A program made the position numbers and the translations under genes. A stretch of 63,652 nucleotides of DNA from Planctomycetota bacterium (GTDB taxonomy: Bacteria > Planctomycetota > Phycisphaerae > WQYP01). Each line of letters opens with the position of its first letter. The first letter of the stretch is position 1. The notes beneath the pieces are model-generated. The model was not told the DNA's origin and searched no databases. It saw nothing but the letters and a program-made list of their open reading frames with translations. The DNA is taken from positions 1 to 63,652 of the forward strand of contig JAJYZF010000017.1 in assembly GCA_021800165.1 (NCBI GenBank), read 5' to 3'. Shown here in pieces: positions 27,889 to 37,659 of the stretch.

Positions 27889-29328
27889 ATGCCCCAGCCT
27901 TCTGAATCGGTAAAAAATCGACCCGCCGAAGATCTTGCGGGAGTTCTGGTTGCTGCTAATACTACCCCTGCTGATACCACGCCGCCGGAATCTATCACCC
28001 GCGAAGATTTGGCCCGAGCCAAAGATCGTTTCGCCGTGGAGCGTGCCCGGCGCAATTTTCGCCTGCCCGCGTCCTGGCGTTGGCTGCGTTTGCTATGGCT
28101 TTTGGCAGGCCCGGGAGTGTTGGTTTTTCTGGGGGAAAACGATGCCCCAAGTATGCTATCCTATGCGGCAACGGGATCGCAATTCGGCATCGGATTTTTT
28201 CTGCCATTTATAGTGCTCACCTTCGCAGCCGCCTGGATCGTACAGGAAATGACTGTGCGCTTGGGAGCCGTTACCCACCGCGGTCATGCCGAATTGATTT
28301 TTGACCGGTTTGGACCATTTTGGGGAATCTTTTCCGTGGGCGATCTGGTTCTGGGAAATTTTCTTACCCTGATCACGGAATTCATCGGCATCCGGGCGGG
28401 ATTGAGTTTTTTCGGCGTACCGCCGCTGGTGGCCGTCGGCGGAGCCTTGGTCCTTATTCTAGCCGTCACCATGACCTCCCGCTATTGGACCTGGGAACGC
28501 ATTTTGTTGGCCATGGCTCTGTTTAACGGCTTATTTATTCCCGTGGCCCTGCTCACCCATCCCGACTGGGGCGCAGTCGGACACGCCTTTCTTACCTGGA
28601 GCCCGCTGCCGGGCGGATTGGCTTCCAAAAATGTCATCATGATGATGGCCGACATAGGGGCCACCGTTACACCCTGGATGCTTTTTTTTCAACAGGGTGC
28701 CACGACGGATAAAGGCATGCAGCCGCGTGACGTCACCTTCGGTCGATGGGATACCTCCATCGGCACCTTGCTGGCCACCGTTTTCGGTATTTCCGCCGTC
28801 CTAGCCACGGTGCCCTTGTTTGCCCACGGCATCAGTGCGGCCGATTTTCAGGGCGCACAATTCGCCCAGGCCATTGAGCCGTACGTCGGCAGACTTGGAT
28901 CCACTTTGTTTGCCTTGGGACTGGTAGAGGCCGGCTTGGTCGCTGCCATCAGCATTTCCACTTCTTCCGCGTATGCCTTTGGCGAGGTGCTGCATCACGC
29001 CCACAGTCTTAACCGCACGGTTAAGGAAGCCTGGCCGTTCTATCTGGTGTTGACCGGCTCGGCCTTGGCCGCCGGAGCCATTGTGCTGATTCCCCATGCT
29101 CCCTTGGAATTCATTGTCCTGATCGTCAATGTGATTGCCGTATTGGCCATGCCGCCGGCTCTGCTTTTCCTGCTGCTCCTGGTCAATGATCGGCAGGTCA
29201 TGGGCGAGCGTGTGAATAGTCTATGGCTCAACATCGCCGGAATCTCCGTCACCGTATCTTTAATCGCGGCCGGTGTTGGCTACGCCCTGACCGTGGTGTT
29301 TCCGCAACTCTTTTCAGCAGGAGTCTAA
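27889..29328 (+). CDS. Nramp-family metal transporter with a non-canonical metal site
   Basis: Eleven- or twelve-helix inner-membrane transporter of the Nramp superfamily, 479 residues from ATG 27889 (AGGAG ten bases upstream). The first 60 residues are a hydrophilic extension. In canonical Mn/Fe Nramp proteins helix 1 carries DPGN and helix 6 carries MPH, which together bind the metal. Here helix 1 reads GENDAPS (residues 82-88) and helix 6 reads GATVTPWMLFFQQ, with Thr261-Pro-Trp263 replacing Met-Pro-His. The Met sulfur ligand that favours transition metals is therefore lost, as in the Nramp-related Mg2+ transporters. The adjoining DtxR-type regulator nevertheless argues for a regulated metal. 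Substrate remains open between Mn2+, Fe2+ and Mg2+. Confidence 0.88.
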   Translation: MPQPSESVKNRPAEDLAGVLVAANTTPADTTPPESITREDLARAKDRFAVERARRNFRLPASWRWLRLLWLLAGPGVLVFLGENDAPSMLSYAATGSQFGIGFFLPFIVLTFAAAWIVQEMTVRLGAVTHRGHAELIFDRFGPFWGIFSVGDLVLGNFLTLITEFIGIRAGLSFFGVPPLVAVGGALVLILAVTMTSRYWTWERILLAMALFNGLFIPVALLTHPDWGAVGHAFLTWSPLPGGLASKNVIMMMADIGATVTPWMLFFQQGATTDKGMQPRDVTFGRWDTSIGTLLATVFGISAVLATVPLFAHGISAADFQGAQFAQAIEPYVGRLGSTLFALGLVEAGLVAAISISTSSAYAFGEVLHHAHSLNRTVKEAWPFYLVLTGSALAAGAIVLIPHAPLEFIVLIVNVIAVLAMPPALLFLLLLVNDRQVMGERVNSLWLNIAGISVTVSLIAAGVGYALTVVFPQLFSAGV

Positions 29329-29329
29329 C

Positions 29330-29566
29330 ATGCCATCCTCAACCAACCACAGCCCTGATCCACACATACCGCATGCACAGGGAGTCGCTGGAACCACTCT
29401 GGTGCGGGCAGTCCTGGAAGAAGACCAGCTTTACGCGTTTAAACAGAAAACTCATTTCGGACGACGAGAGATTTCACCCGGCCTGCGTATACTTTTGTGG
29501 GCGCTGCGCATTTACGTCATCTTGATGATGGCGATTGTGGTAGTGCAAATTCTGCGCTCGATTTAG
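29330..29566 (+). CDS. Small single-helix membrane protein after the Nramp gene
   Basis: A 78-residue protein that starts one base after the Nramp stop, with AGGAG (within the Nramp 3' end) as ribosome site, so it is almost certainly co-translated. Residues about 52-73 (ILLWALRIYVILMMAIVVVQI) form one membrane helix; the first 50 residues are hydrophilic, with an acidic EED and a basic stretch just before the helix. No family recognised. The tight linkage suggests an accessory subunit or regulator of the transporter (inference). Confidence 0.75.
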   Translation: MPSSTNHSPDPHIPHAQGVAGTTLVRAVLEEDQLYAFKQKTHFGRREISPGLRILLWALRIYVILMMAIVVVQILRSI

Positions 29567-29608
29567 ATACATATCTCTTGGCGGCTGCCATTGCCGTCTT
29601 GACCCGCA

Positions 29609-30229
29609 TTAGCGCCGGCGACGCCTGACCCCCACCAACGACATGCCCAACACCGCCATGAGAACCAGCGTGCTTGATTCCGGCACCGACGTGCTGGGCG
29701 GATTCGTCAGAGGATTAAGCTTGCTTCCCGGCACCGACTGGCCTGGGGCGATACTGTCAAAACCCGATCCGACGTGATAAGCCTGAAAACCCGCCTCGGG
29801 AGTAAAATCATTGTTGCCAACGCTACCCACATCATCACCACCATCCGAGATAAGCTCGGCCACGTAGACCTGATCACCTCCCACCTCTTTAAGTTCCCCA
29901 CCTTGGATGTCTAACTCGCCCAGCGCACCCTCACCGCCGTTGGTACCGACAAAGACACTCACGCTTTCATGTTCCACGTTGAAATCCATACGCGAAACCC
30001 CGTTAAAGAATTGCGAGTACGCATTATTGCCAGCCAGTGTCCCGCCGCTGGTATGGGTTCGCATGAGCGTGCCCGGTGTAGTACCGGAATTCATCAAATC
30101 GGACGGGCCATTTTGCGAAACGTTGATCACCGTAACGGTGTTGGCCATCGTTATGCCACCCGTGCTTAGGGCCAGACCCGCCATCACGGACCAGATCATT
30201 AATTTGCGAGCAGTGTTCTGTTTATCCAT
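29609..30229 (-). CDS. PEP-CTERM protein, member of a two-copy family (copy 2)
   Basis: Exported protein paralogous to the product of 19150-19776. ATG 30229 (MDKQNTARK) has GGAGAG upstream and opens a signal peptide ending near TMANT. The mature N-terminus NTVTVINVSQNGPSDL and the GGEGALG, GGELKEVGGDQVYVAELISD blocks match copy 1. The tail is VPESSTLVLMAVLG plus RRRRR, that is PES rather than PEP in the sorting motif. Its gene converges on the Nramp operon with a 42-base gap. Whether exosortase still recognises the PES tail is open. Confidence 0.83.
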   Translation of the reverse strand: MDKQNTARKLMIWSVMAGLALSTGGITMANTVTVINVSQNGPSDLMNSGTTPGTLMRTHTSGGTLAGNNAYSQFFNGVSRMDFNVEHESVSVFVGTNGGEGALGELDIQGGELKEVGGDQVYVAELISDGGDDVGSVGNNDFTPEAGFQAYHVGSGFDSIAPGQSVPGSKLNPLTNPPSTSVPESSTLVLMAVLGMSLVGVRRRRR

Positions 30230-30509
30230 GGTTCTCTCTCCTTCTTCGGCATCGCACAAAGCCGATTCTGATGAATACCACCACATGCGGCCATCGCCTG
30301 CGGCTGTCGGGAAGAACCCCGACGGAATCAACTTCTATCCGCTTGCGCGGTAAGTTCCCCAAGGAACTTCATTATCTGCATACTCTTGCCAGTAGAGCTG
30401 TTGCTTCCTACTACCCATCTGATGCAGCTATCGACTATTCGCCGCCCTGGCGGTAATTTTTTTGATTATCGGCTCTCAGCGCCGATAAAAAGTGGCCGGG
30501 TTGAAAATA

Positions 30510-31430
30510 TCAGCGCCGTGATTGCAAGGCCAATGTGGCAAAGAAGCTGACACCGTTAAACACTGAGTGCATCGTCATATCGGTCCACAAATTTCCGGTG
30601 CGTTCATAAACATAACCCAATGCCAACCCCAACATAAACAGTGCAACAAAAGCCGACGGCTCGCCATGGGCCAGCGCAAAAAATAAACTGCTCATGAAAA
30701 TACCCCCCCATCGGTCTGCCGGGCTGATGGCGACCCGCAACGGCTTTGTTCCAGCCCCCGCGGCCGGCCGTGGCCCCACGAAACGGCTACGCAGCTTGGC
30801 CAAAACCTGGACCAGATAGCTTTGCACCAGGCCCCTGAAAAATAACTCCTCGGAAAGGGGGGCCAGTATGCACAGACTAAACGCCATGAGCGCCAAGACT
30901 TGCGGAGAGGGATGATGCCGCACCGCTTTTAGCAGGGAATTCTGCGGAGCAATGCGGTGCCATAAAACCTTTTCGACGACCACAGATATGCCGTCACCCA
31001 CAAATACCAGCGGCCAGGTAACGGCAATGGACCCTAATCCGATGAGAATACCGCGCCCAATGGCTCCGCCGGACTTCATCCCCACGCCGTCAATGCCGCC
31101 CTGACAAACCCTTGCCGCAAACGCCAGCACTATAAAAATCGCTACCACGCGCCAGGTAGAGTCCACCAGCCAAAACGCCGGGTGCAGTGCCGCAGCGGAA
31201 ATATGCGATCGATCCGGTATAAACCCTCCGCCCAGCGCTCCAACCAAAAAAACCGCTGCGATGACCGCTAGCACATGCAGGATGCTGAATTTGTTGGGAG
31301 TCCTGGGCCTGAGCAACAGCGGTTCATCCGAAAATACCCGCTTGCGAAACAGCACCCCAATACTCAGGGGCAGCCAGATAAAAATAATGATTCCGTATAT
31401 AATGGATTCACTGTGATGGTTGATGAGCAA
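30510..31430 (-). CDS. CPBP-family intramembrane metalloprotease
   Basis: Membrane protease of the CPBP/Abi (CAAX-protease-like) family. The three motifs are complete: EELFFRG (EExxxR, residues 194-200), FFALAHG (FxxxH, His255) and HSVFN (HxxxN, His288/Asn292). About eight membrane helices surround them, and a proline-rich cytosolic loop lies near residues 216-232. Substrates of bacterial CPBP proteins are mostly unknown. The start is uncertain: the TTG at 31430 is directly adjacent to AAGGAG, too close for normal initiation. The gene is divergent from, and overlaps the start of, trpC. Confidence 0.85.
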   Translation of the reverse strand: MLINHHSESIIYGIIIFIWLPLSIGVLFRKRVFSDEPLLLRPRTPNKFSILHVLAVIAAVFLVGALGGGFIPDRSHISAAALHPAFWLVDSTWRVVAIFIVLAFAARVCQGGIDGVGMKSGGAIGRGILIGLGSIAVTWPLVFVGDGISVVVEKVLWHRIAPQNSLLKAVRHHPSPQVLALMAFSLCILAPLSEELFFRGLVQSYLVQVLAKLRSRFVGPRPAAGAGTKPLRVAISPADRWGGIFMSSLFFALAHGEPSAFVALFMLGLALGYVYERTGNLWTDMTMHSVFNGVSFFATLALQSRR

Positions 31431-32277
31431 CTCCTTTGACCAATACCAAGGGGCCTTACCGCTGAATATACTTCACCAGATCATTGAAACCAAGAAGCAA
31501 GAGGTGGCGGCTGGTGCTCGTCACCGTCCATTAACGGAATTGCGGCACCGCGTTGCCGACGCCGAGCCGCCACGGAATTTCTTCGCCGCTGTTACCAAAC
31601 AACCGCATGGCATGGTCAATGTCATTGCGGAAATAAAAAAGGCTTCGCCTTCCGCAGGGCTGATCCGATCCGATTTTGATCCGGTAGCGATTGCCCGCAC
31701 TTACCATGCCGCCGGAGCCGATGCTCTTAGCGTGCTCACGGACGAGAGGTATTTCAATGGCCACTTGGATTATCTTCAACAGGTACGCCGGGCGGTGCCC
31801 ATTCCGGTCTTGCGCAAGGACTTTATCATCGATCCTTGGCAGGTATGGCAATCGCGCGCCGCGGGAGCGGACGCCATTTTGCTTATTGCCGAGGCGCTCA
31901 CCGATTCGGTGCTGATGGACCTGCTGATTCTGGCGGCAGAACTGAAATTAACCGCCCTGGTGGAAGTGCACGAAATGGACTCGTTGCTGCGCGTGCGCTC
32001 CATGCTGGGATTCCCAATGCGCAGCTACAGCCTGCTTGGCATCAACAATCGTGATCTAACCACTTTTAAGGTGGACTTTTCCACGTCTCTGCGACTGGCC
32101 GAATTTGCCGAAGATAAGACCATTCTTGTGGCGGAGAGCGGCATTCGTGAGAAATCGGATGTGCAGCGCCTGGCTGCCGCTGGAATACGCACTGTCCTCA
32201 TCGGCGAGACATTGATGAAAAGCGATGATGTAGCCCAAACCATGGCTAACTTGAAGGGTATCTTCCGCCAGGCGTAA
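31423..32277 (+). CDS. trpC: Indole-3-glycerol phosphate synthase
   Basis: Closes the indole ring of 1-(2-carboxyphenylamino)-deoxyribulose 5-phosphate in tryptophan synthesis. A single TIM-barrel domain with family blocks LHQIIETKKQEVA, VIAEIKKASPSAG (catalytic Lys), SVLTDERYFNG, VLRKDFIIDPWQV, LIAEALTD, LVEVHEM, LLGINNRDLTTF and AESGIREKSDV, ending in IGETLMKSDD. ATG 31423 gives about 15 more residues than usual before the conserved LNILHQII; a CTG at the Leu with AAGGGG upstream is an alternative. No other trp gene is adjacent, so the pathway is scattered. The 5' end overlaps that of the divergent CPBP gene. Confidence 0.95.
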   Translation: MSNSFDQYQGALPLNILHQIIETKKQEVAAGARHRPLTELRHRVADAEPPRNFFAAVTKQPHGMVNVIAEIKKASPSAGLIRSDFDPVAIARTYHAAGADALSVLTDERYFNGHLDYLQQVRRAVPIPVLRKDFIIDPWQVWQSRAAGADAILLIAEALTDSVLMDLLILAAELKLTALVEVHEMDSLLRVRSMLGFPMRSYSLLGINNRDLTTFKVDFSTSLRLAEFAEDKTILVAESGIREKSDVQRLAAAGIRTVLIGETLMKSDDVAQTMANLKGIFRQA

Positions 32278-32430
32278 CGTTGCTTTCCCCAGCCGGAGGA
32301 TATCCGTCCTCTTCCATGGTGCAGAGCCAATTTCAAGACCACCAACGACTGCGCAACCCTGCGAGCCAAATGGCAAAAACCGTATCCGCCGCCACTGCAA
32401 ACAATGACACGGTCAGCTTTGGTGCTGCCT

Positions 32431-33405
32431 TTACGGCCGGCCACCGACCGGCTCACAACGCTGATCGGACCATGGCGTAGGAAGCGCTTCGTCCCGCCCT
32501 TCATGGCAGGCGATCTGTGCGGCAGTCGAGTTGGTATCTTCCGGATCTTCCGCAATGCAGATGCGCACCTGTCCGCCGCCAATTTCCAGATACGTGGAAG
32601 GAAGTTCGGTCCAACATCCACTGTTAAAATACGCGATTGGCCCGGGCACCGCCGCGGCATGATGGGTATGGCCGCAGATGACCGCATGGCACCCTAATTT
32701 GGCGGCATAGGCCAACGATTTGGTCTGCACCTTGTCCAGGCAGTGCAAAAACACCTTGGATCTGGCTTTGGCCAAACGGGCCACATAATGCCGCCGGTCC
32801 ACCCGCTGCAGCACGTTGTAAATCAGATCGCCCACCCAGGTGAGCACCGGATGATGGTCGATGAAGTCGTCAAAAATATGGCCGTGCATAACCAACATCC
32901 GCCGTCCACCGCTTTCTAAGATGTATTGATTGAGTACCTGCACCCCCAACAGGTGCGAAATAATTTCCGCTGGCCCGTCGTGATTGCCGCAGGTCCAAAC
33001 CACCTCAATCTTGTCCGAAAGATGCCGCAGCAGAGAAAGCACCTTCCAGTGCGTTTTTTTCAGGCGGCGAAAGTCGATGGAGTCAAAAACATCACCGTTG
33101 ATAATCAGGCGACGCGTCGGAGGCAGACCGATGCTGATTTTATCGAGAAGGCCTTCCAAAAGCCGACACAAGCGTCGGACCTGGGCATTTTCGCACCCTA
33201 AATGGATGTCCGAGATGATGATTGCATCAAGGGGCTGACCATCCAGCGCCACGCGAAAGCACTCTGTGGGGTGGTCTTGGTTACTTTTACCGGATGGGCT
33301 ACTCCCCTGGCCATGCGATGAGGCACCACTCACGGGAATCTGTGGCGTTAAGATCCGCAAACCCGGTTCGCCAGTCACGTTCAAATGTCTTAAGCTGTCA
33401 CCCAC
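32431..33405 (-). CDS. LpxH-like metallophosphoesterase (UDP-2,3-diacylglucosamine hydrolase family)
   Basis: Binuclear metallophosphoesterase of the COG2908 type, which includes LpxH of lipid A synthesis. Motifs in order are DIHLG, GDVFD, CGNHD, MHGH and CGHTHH, followed by YFNSGCWTELPSTYLEI as in UDP-diacylglucosamine hydrolases. About 60 residues precede the domain and about 30 follow it without conservation. The GTG at 33405 is the longest start and has no clear ribosome site, so the true start may be downstream. An lptE-like gene 2.4 kb away supports an LPS link. It converges on trpC across a 153-base gap. Confidence 0.85.
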   Translation of the reverse strand: MGDSLRHLNVTGEPGLRILTPQIPVSGASSHGQGSSPSGKSNQDHPTECFRVALDGQPLDAIIISDIHLGCENAQVRRLCRLLEGLLDKISIGLPPTRRLIINGDVFDSIDFRRLKKTHWKVLSLLRHLSDKIEVVWTCGNHDGPAEIISHLLGVQVLNQYILESGGRRMLVMHGHIFDDFIDHHPVLTWVGDLIYNVLQRVDRRHYVARLAKARSKVFLHCLDKVQTKSLAYAAKLGCHAVICGHTHHAAAVPGPIAYFNSGCWTELPSTYLEIGGGQVRICIAEDPEDTNSTAAQIACHEGRDEALPTPWSDQRCEPVGGRP

Positions 33406-33597
33406 AGCGCCGACTATAGTCTACGCGTATTTACAACTGGTAAGGGTAATATAAGCGTTTTAGAAAGATTGCCGCACGCAGCTTTTGGATGGACCAAGCC
33501 TTATAAAGCGCCAGCCTACTAAAACGTATTGACAGGCTATAGTCTGATTTCGCGGTTCCTGCCAACCCGCGGCCGGATCAGTTCCAATGTCCGAAAA

Positions 33598-35637
33598 TCA
33601 GCCCGGTTGTGGTAGCGGGCCTACCCCCGGACCGGTGGTGCTCGGATCGGCGCTGCCTCGCACTTCCGGCCCACGCCGTAACTGTTCCGCGGCCAGCAGT
33701 TCTCCCACCGTGGGCTTGGACAGGGCCTGCCCGGTCATAATGCGTTTTACATCGTCAGCATCAAGGCTTTCATATTTCAGCAAAGCATCTTTCAGGTTCG
33801 TCAACTCCGTCTTCTTTTCAATAAGCATCTGGGTGGCTTCCTGATGGGCTGTTTTAATGAGTCGCTGCACTTCCGAATCGATGAGTTCCGCAGTCTTTTC
33901 GCTGTATTCACGGGACCGCGGCATCCAGCCCTGCTCTTCATCCTGACTGAAACGAATCGGTCCCAAGGCCTCGCTCATGCCGTAGGAACACACCATTTCC
34001 CGGGCAATTGCCGTGGCTTGGCGAATATCCATCCCCGCACCGGAATCGACTTCATTGAGATACAATTCTTCAGCTACGCGCCCTCCAAACAAAATGCGCA
34101 ACTGGGCCAGCAAATGCTTCTGGCTGAGATAATACCGATCCTTTTCAGGCAGTGAAAATGTGGCACCACCGAATGGACCACGCGGTATAATCGTCACCTT
34201 GTGCAGTGGGTCCGCCTGCGGCGAAAAGAACTGGATCACGGCATGGCCCGCCTCGTGCCACGCCGTAAGTATGCGGTCCTCTTCATCCATGGCCCGGCTC
34301 TTGCGAGCCTTACCAAAGCGAATTTTATCCCGTGCCTCTTCCAGATCACCCATCTCCACAGCCTCTTTGTTGGCCATGGTTGCGATCAACGCCGCTTCAT
34401 TAATCACCGCAGCCAGATCCGCACCGCTGAACATTGGGGTCTGCCGGGCCAGCTTGAGCATATCCACATCCGCCGCCAATTTCACTTTCTTGGCGTGGAC
34501 CTTGAGAATCTCGTAGCGGCCCTTGATATCCGGTAGGGGCACTGTCACCTGGCGGTCAAAACGTCCGGGGCGAGTTAACGCCGGGTCCAACACATCCGAA
34601 CGATTGGTCGCGGCGACGACTATCACCTGATCGTTGGTGTCAAAGCCATCCATCTCCACCAAAATGGCGTTTAGCGTTTGTTCACGCTCATCATGGCCGC
34701 CGCTGCTAAAACCGTTGCCCCGCCTCCGCCCCACCGCATCAATTTCATCAAGAAATACGATGCATGGCGAGCTTTCCTTGGCGGTCTTAAATAAATCCCG
34801 CACCCGCGAAGCCCCCACCCCCACAAACATTTCCACAAAGTCGGAACCGCTGATGGAGAAAAACGGCACATCCGCTTCGCCGGCAATAGCTTTGGCTAAA
34901 AGGGTTTTACCCACGCCCGGCGATCCAATCAACAAAACGCCACGTGGAATGCGCCCACCAAGCTTTTGAAAGCGTTTCGGATTGCGCAAAAATTCCACGA
35001 TTTCCGTTAGCTCTTCCTTGGCTTCATCAATGCCCGCCACATCATTAAAGGTAACGTTGGTATGCTCTTTCGACAGAAGCCGATGCCGCGACCGACCAAA
35101 ATTTCCCAACATGCCAATACCGCCGCCAGCCGATCGCATGTGCCGGAAAAAGAGAAAATAAATAATAACGCCGACCAAAATCAGCGGACCGTAATCGATA
35201 AAAATAGTCCAGAACAAATGGTTGGAAGGCGGAGAACTGTACTTCATCACTCCGTGACTCGCAAAGTCCTCTACAAGCTGATGCCAGCCGGCACCGTCCA
35301 CCGTCGATTTAGGCCGATACGTTACCATGTGCAGTGGACTGTTGGCCGGTTCACCAGCCAACCTGGTTTTCAGCTTGAAGCTGATGCGACCACTGCCATG
35401 CACAGCCACTTGTTCGATATTATTCTGTCTAAGCTCCTGACGAAATTTGCTGTACGCAACGGTGGTCGGTCCGCCCGGCGGATGCAACACCAGCAACACC
35501 AATACCCCCACCGCAAGGATCACCAGCCAGGTGAGCATGCTGCGGCTGAAACGAAGGTTATTGTTGGGATCGCGCCCCGGCCGTTTGGAGCCTGGGTCAT
35601 TATCGCCATCCTGTGGGTTATCTTTCTGATCTGCCAT
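33598..35637 (-). CDS. ftsH: FtsH ATP-dependent zinc metalloprotease
   Basis: Membrane-anchored hexameric AAA+ protease that degrades misfolded or regulatory membrane and soluble proteins. Two N-terminal membrane helices (about residues 34-52 and 150-165) flank a periplasmic domain. Walker A is GSPGVGKT (238-245), where most FtsH proteins have GPPGTGKT; Walker B is CIVFLDEID, the second region of homology [19 protein letters not shown], and the zinc site HEAGH (461-465) with a downstream Asp. Length (679) is normal. The C-terminus is a Pro/Gly tail. lptE lies upstream on the same strand, 175 bases away. Confidence 0.97.
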   Translation of the reverse strand: MADQKDNPQDGDNDPGSKRPGRDPNNNLRFSRSMLTWLVILAVGVLVLLVLHPPGGPTTVAYSKFRQELRQNNIEQVAVHGSGRISFKLKTRLAGEPANSPLHMVTYRPKSTVDGAGWHQLVEDFASHGVMKYSSPPSNHLFWTIFIDYGPLILVGVIIYFLFFRHMRSAGGGIGMLGNFGRSRHRLLSKEHTNVTFNDVAGIDEAKEELTEIVEFLRNPKRFQKLGGRIPRGVLLIGSPGVGKTLLAKAIAGEADVPFFSISGSDFVEMFVGVGASRVRDLFKTAKESSPCIVFLDEIDAVGRRRGNGFSSGGHDEREQTLNAILVEMDGFDTNDQVIVVAATNRSDVLDPALTRPGRFDRQVTVPLPDIKGRYEILKVHAKKVKLAADVDMLKLARQTPMFSGADLAAVINEAALIATMANKEAVEMGDLEEARDKIRFGKARKSRAMDEEDRILTAWHEAGHAVIQFFSPQADPLHKVTIIPRGPFGGATFSLPEKDRYYLSQKHLLAQLRILFGGRVAEELYLNEVDSGAGMDIRQATAIAREMVCSYGMSEALGPIRFSQDEEQGWMPRSREYSEKTAELIDSEVQRLIKTAHQEATQMLIEKKTELTNLKDALLKYESLDADDVKRIMTGQALSKPTVGELLAAEQLRRGPEVRGSADPSTTGPGVGPLPQPG

Positions 35638-35812
35638 CGAAATCCTCGGATCCTAATCTTATAGCATCGGCGGAAATCACACTTTACCGCCAACCTGTGC
35701 ATTATAGGCCCAAACCGGCTGCAAATAAAACCCAACCCGGTGCTCCGGCGAGATTACCCCGTCCACCTTTATAATCCGGCCGCTGGAAGGGTCATTACGC
35801 AGCGGAGGAACA

Positions 35813-36343
35813 TCACCAAGGGGACTGCATTTCATCCACTATGGAGCGGGCTAAACTATTGATGGCGGCGTTTTCCGTATCCGCAAGCCGCTGGCCGATC
35901 TGCGGCACCGTGGTGCTGGATCGGGCAAAATTCACCCGGCGAACCAACACCTTGCCGGTTCGCGCGTCTTTCCATGTGAAATTCACCACAATCGTAACTT
36001 GGGTTTCCTGCGGCAGATTATTTTGCAATCGGTTGGTCAGTACATTTTCCTGCACCGAAACAATCTTTCCGGTCAAAATGGAATCCGCATGTGCTTCATG
36101 GCTTATTTTATACGGCGTGCGCGCCTCAATGTTTTTATCGATCGCCTCGGTCAGCTCAAATTCCAGGTTGCGGCGAAATGTCTCGTTTTTAAACACCGGT
36201 ACTGCCACGGTTGTAATACTCGTAGGGTAGATGGAACGAGACGTGTACCCACACCCGGCCAGCGCCACAATCCCCAACCCCACCAGCGCCAGGCCCAATG
36301 TGGTTCCAGTCCGCCGCCAGCTTCCAAGAAGCAAGTTCATCAT
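35813..36343 (-). CDS. LptE-like outer-membrane lipoprotein (LPS assembly)
   Basis: Short lipoprotein with signal peptide and lipobox LAGC (Cys31), followed by GYTSRSIYPTSITTVAVPVFKNETFRRNLEFELT, the start typical of the LptE/LPS-assembly lipoprotein family, then LTGKIVSVQENVLT and a C-terminal helix with SLARSIVDEM. In the Lpt machine LptE plugs LptD in the outer membrane; no lptD is in this window. GGAG precedes ATG 36343 and the start overlaps the stop of the upstream TPR gene by four bases. The partner genes are translated together. Confidence 0.82.
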   Translation of the reverse strand: MMNLLLGSWRRTGTTLGLALVGLGIVALAGCGYTSRSIYPTSITTVAVPVFKNETFRRNLEFELTEAIDKNIEARTPYKISHEAHADSILTGKIVSVQENVLTNRLQNNLPQETQVTIVVNFTWKDARTGKVLVRRVNFARSSTTVPQIGQRLADTENAAINSLARSIVDEMQSPW

Positions 36344-37353
36344 GGCCTTTTCTCCTTGGATTGTTGGAAGCGCCGGGCATATTCCTTACGCGCCTTTTGC
36401 GCCCAAATCGTATCGGGCCAACCGTGAATAACCCGCCGATAGTAATAGGCTGCGGACTCAGGCCGGTTAAATCGCCAGTAAAACCGGGCAATCTCCAGTT
36501 CGCGTTTGCCTTCTATCTGATAGATTCGCTCTTCCAGCGCCTTGACCTGCATTTTGGCCGCAAGCACCGGATAAAGCTCCGCAAGGTTTTCCAGCTCCGC
36601 CTGAGCGTTACGCAGCGGGGTCAGGTCAAAACGCACCCCGCGAAATGTAGCCAGCGAACACTCCGCCTTGCGCACCGTGGCCTTGACTGCAAATTGGCTG
36701 TACGGATAGCGCCGAAGAAAATTGGTGTACGACGCCAACGCCCTTTGAAATCGGTCATTTTGGTAGTAATAGTCTGCGATGCGTATGCCGGCCAGTTCCG
36801 CTAATGGCGATCCACGCTGCCGATTCTGAATTCTCCGCAACAACCGGATGGCATCACCATACACGGGCAGAATTCTCATCCCCAAAAGTCTTCGCTTGTA
36901 GCCCGCTAAAAATGCGCAGGCGATATTGTATTCCCGCATTAAGCATGGTTCATAAAGCGGACTGGCGGGAAAGTTATCCAGCAAATCCTCATAAGGAAAC
37001 AAAGCGGCATACTTGTTGCCCATATAATTTTGCGCATCTCCCTCCAACAACAACACCTGCGGTACCAGAGGATCTTTTTTGTGATGACGCAGCCACTTTT
37101 TTGCCAAATGCACCACCCGCCCCGGATGGCCGGTTTTCAGGAAGTTAATCATGGCCGCCACCCGGGCCGGCGGACTCACCTGCCCCGGCACTACCACCGG
37201 CACCCAAACCCCGTTTTGCAGCACCCAGTTCGGCGTGCCTGGATTCGGTGGCACCGGCGATTGAGCCTTTGCCCAGCAGGCTCCAGTCGCCAGTCCCATC
37301 AGCACCACGGCAACCAAGCAAGACAACTTCAATTTTGACCACACCTTCGGCAT
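36340..37353 (-). CDS. Exported TPR protein (BamD-like arrangement)
   Basis: ATG 37353 (MPKVWSKLKLS) opens a signal peptide ending near CWAKAQS; the reading frame is open further upstream but without secretory features. The mature protein has a short Pro/Val-rich linker, then TPR-like repeats from about residue 65: RVVHLAKKWLRHH, AALFPYEDLLDNFP, RFQRALASYTNFLRRYP, AAYYYRRVIHGWPDT, the last two being the YxxxxxxYP style seen in BamD and YbgF. It probably acts in the periplasm in envelope assembly (inference from the four-base overlap with lptE). No lipobox of normal form is visible. Confidence 0.75.
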   Translation of the reverse strand: MPKVWSKLKLSCLVAVVLMGLATGACWAKAQSPVPPNPGTPNWVLQNGVWVPVVVPGQVSPPARVAAMINFLKTGHPGRVVHLAKKWLRHHKKDPLVPQVLLLEGDAQNYMGNKYAALFPYEDLLDNFPASPLYEPCLMREYNIACAFLAGYKRRLLGMRILPVYGDAIRLLRRIQNRQRGSPLAELAGIRIADYYYQNDRFQRALASYTNFLRRYPYSQFAVKATVRKAECSLATFRGVRFDLTPLRNAQAELENLAELYPVLAAKMQVKALEERIYQIEGKRELEIARFYWRFNRPESAAYYYRRVIHGWPDTIWAQKARKEYARRFQQSKEKRP

Positions 37354-37659
37354 CGAAGAAAGTATACGCCATCCCCGCCATCGAGCAAGCCTGCCCTGAG
37401 TAAACTCCTTAACGCCTTGCCACCCTTCAACATCAGCGTCGGCGGCGTGGCCAACGCTACCACCAGTCAGCCATTGATTTACAATCCGGCCCACCGTTAA
37501 ATCGTCGCTGGCCCTCGCCCAACCGGCGCGATGAAGCCGCGGTTCTTAACGTATCCGGAAAAAATCAACGCCGTGCCCGGAGGAGGGCGTTACCCCCGTG
37601 GAATCCTCGCGTAAAAAATACCTATGATGCTGCAAGCCGCGATAGAAGATGTGGAAAAC

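Noticed and set aside
33529..33543. TTGACA close to TATAGT upstream of ftsH's 3' end
   Set aside because: Only three bases separate the hexamers, so they cannot form one promoter, and no partner hexamers lie at proper distance.
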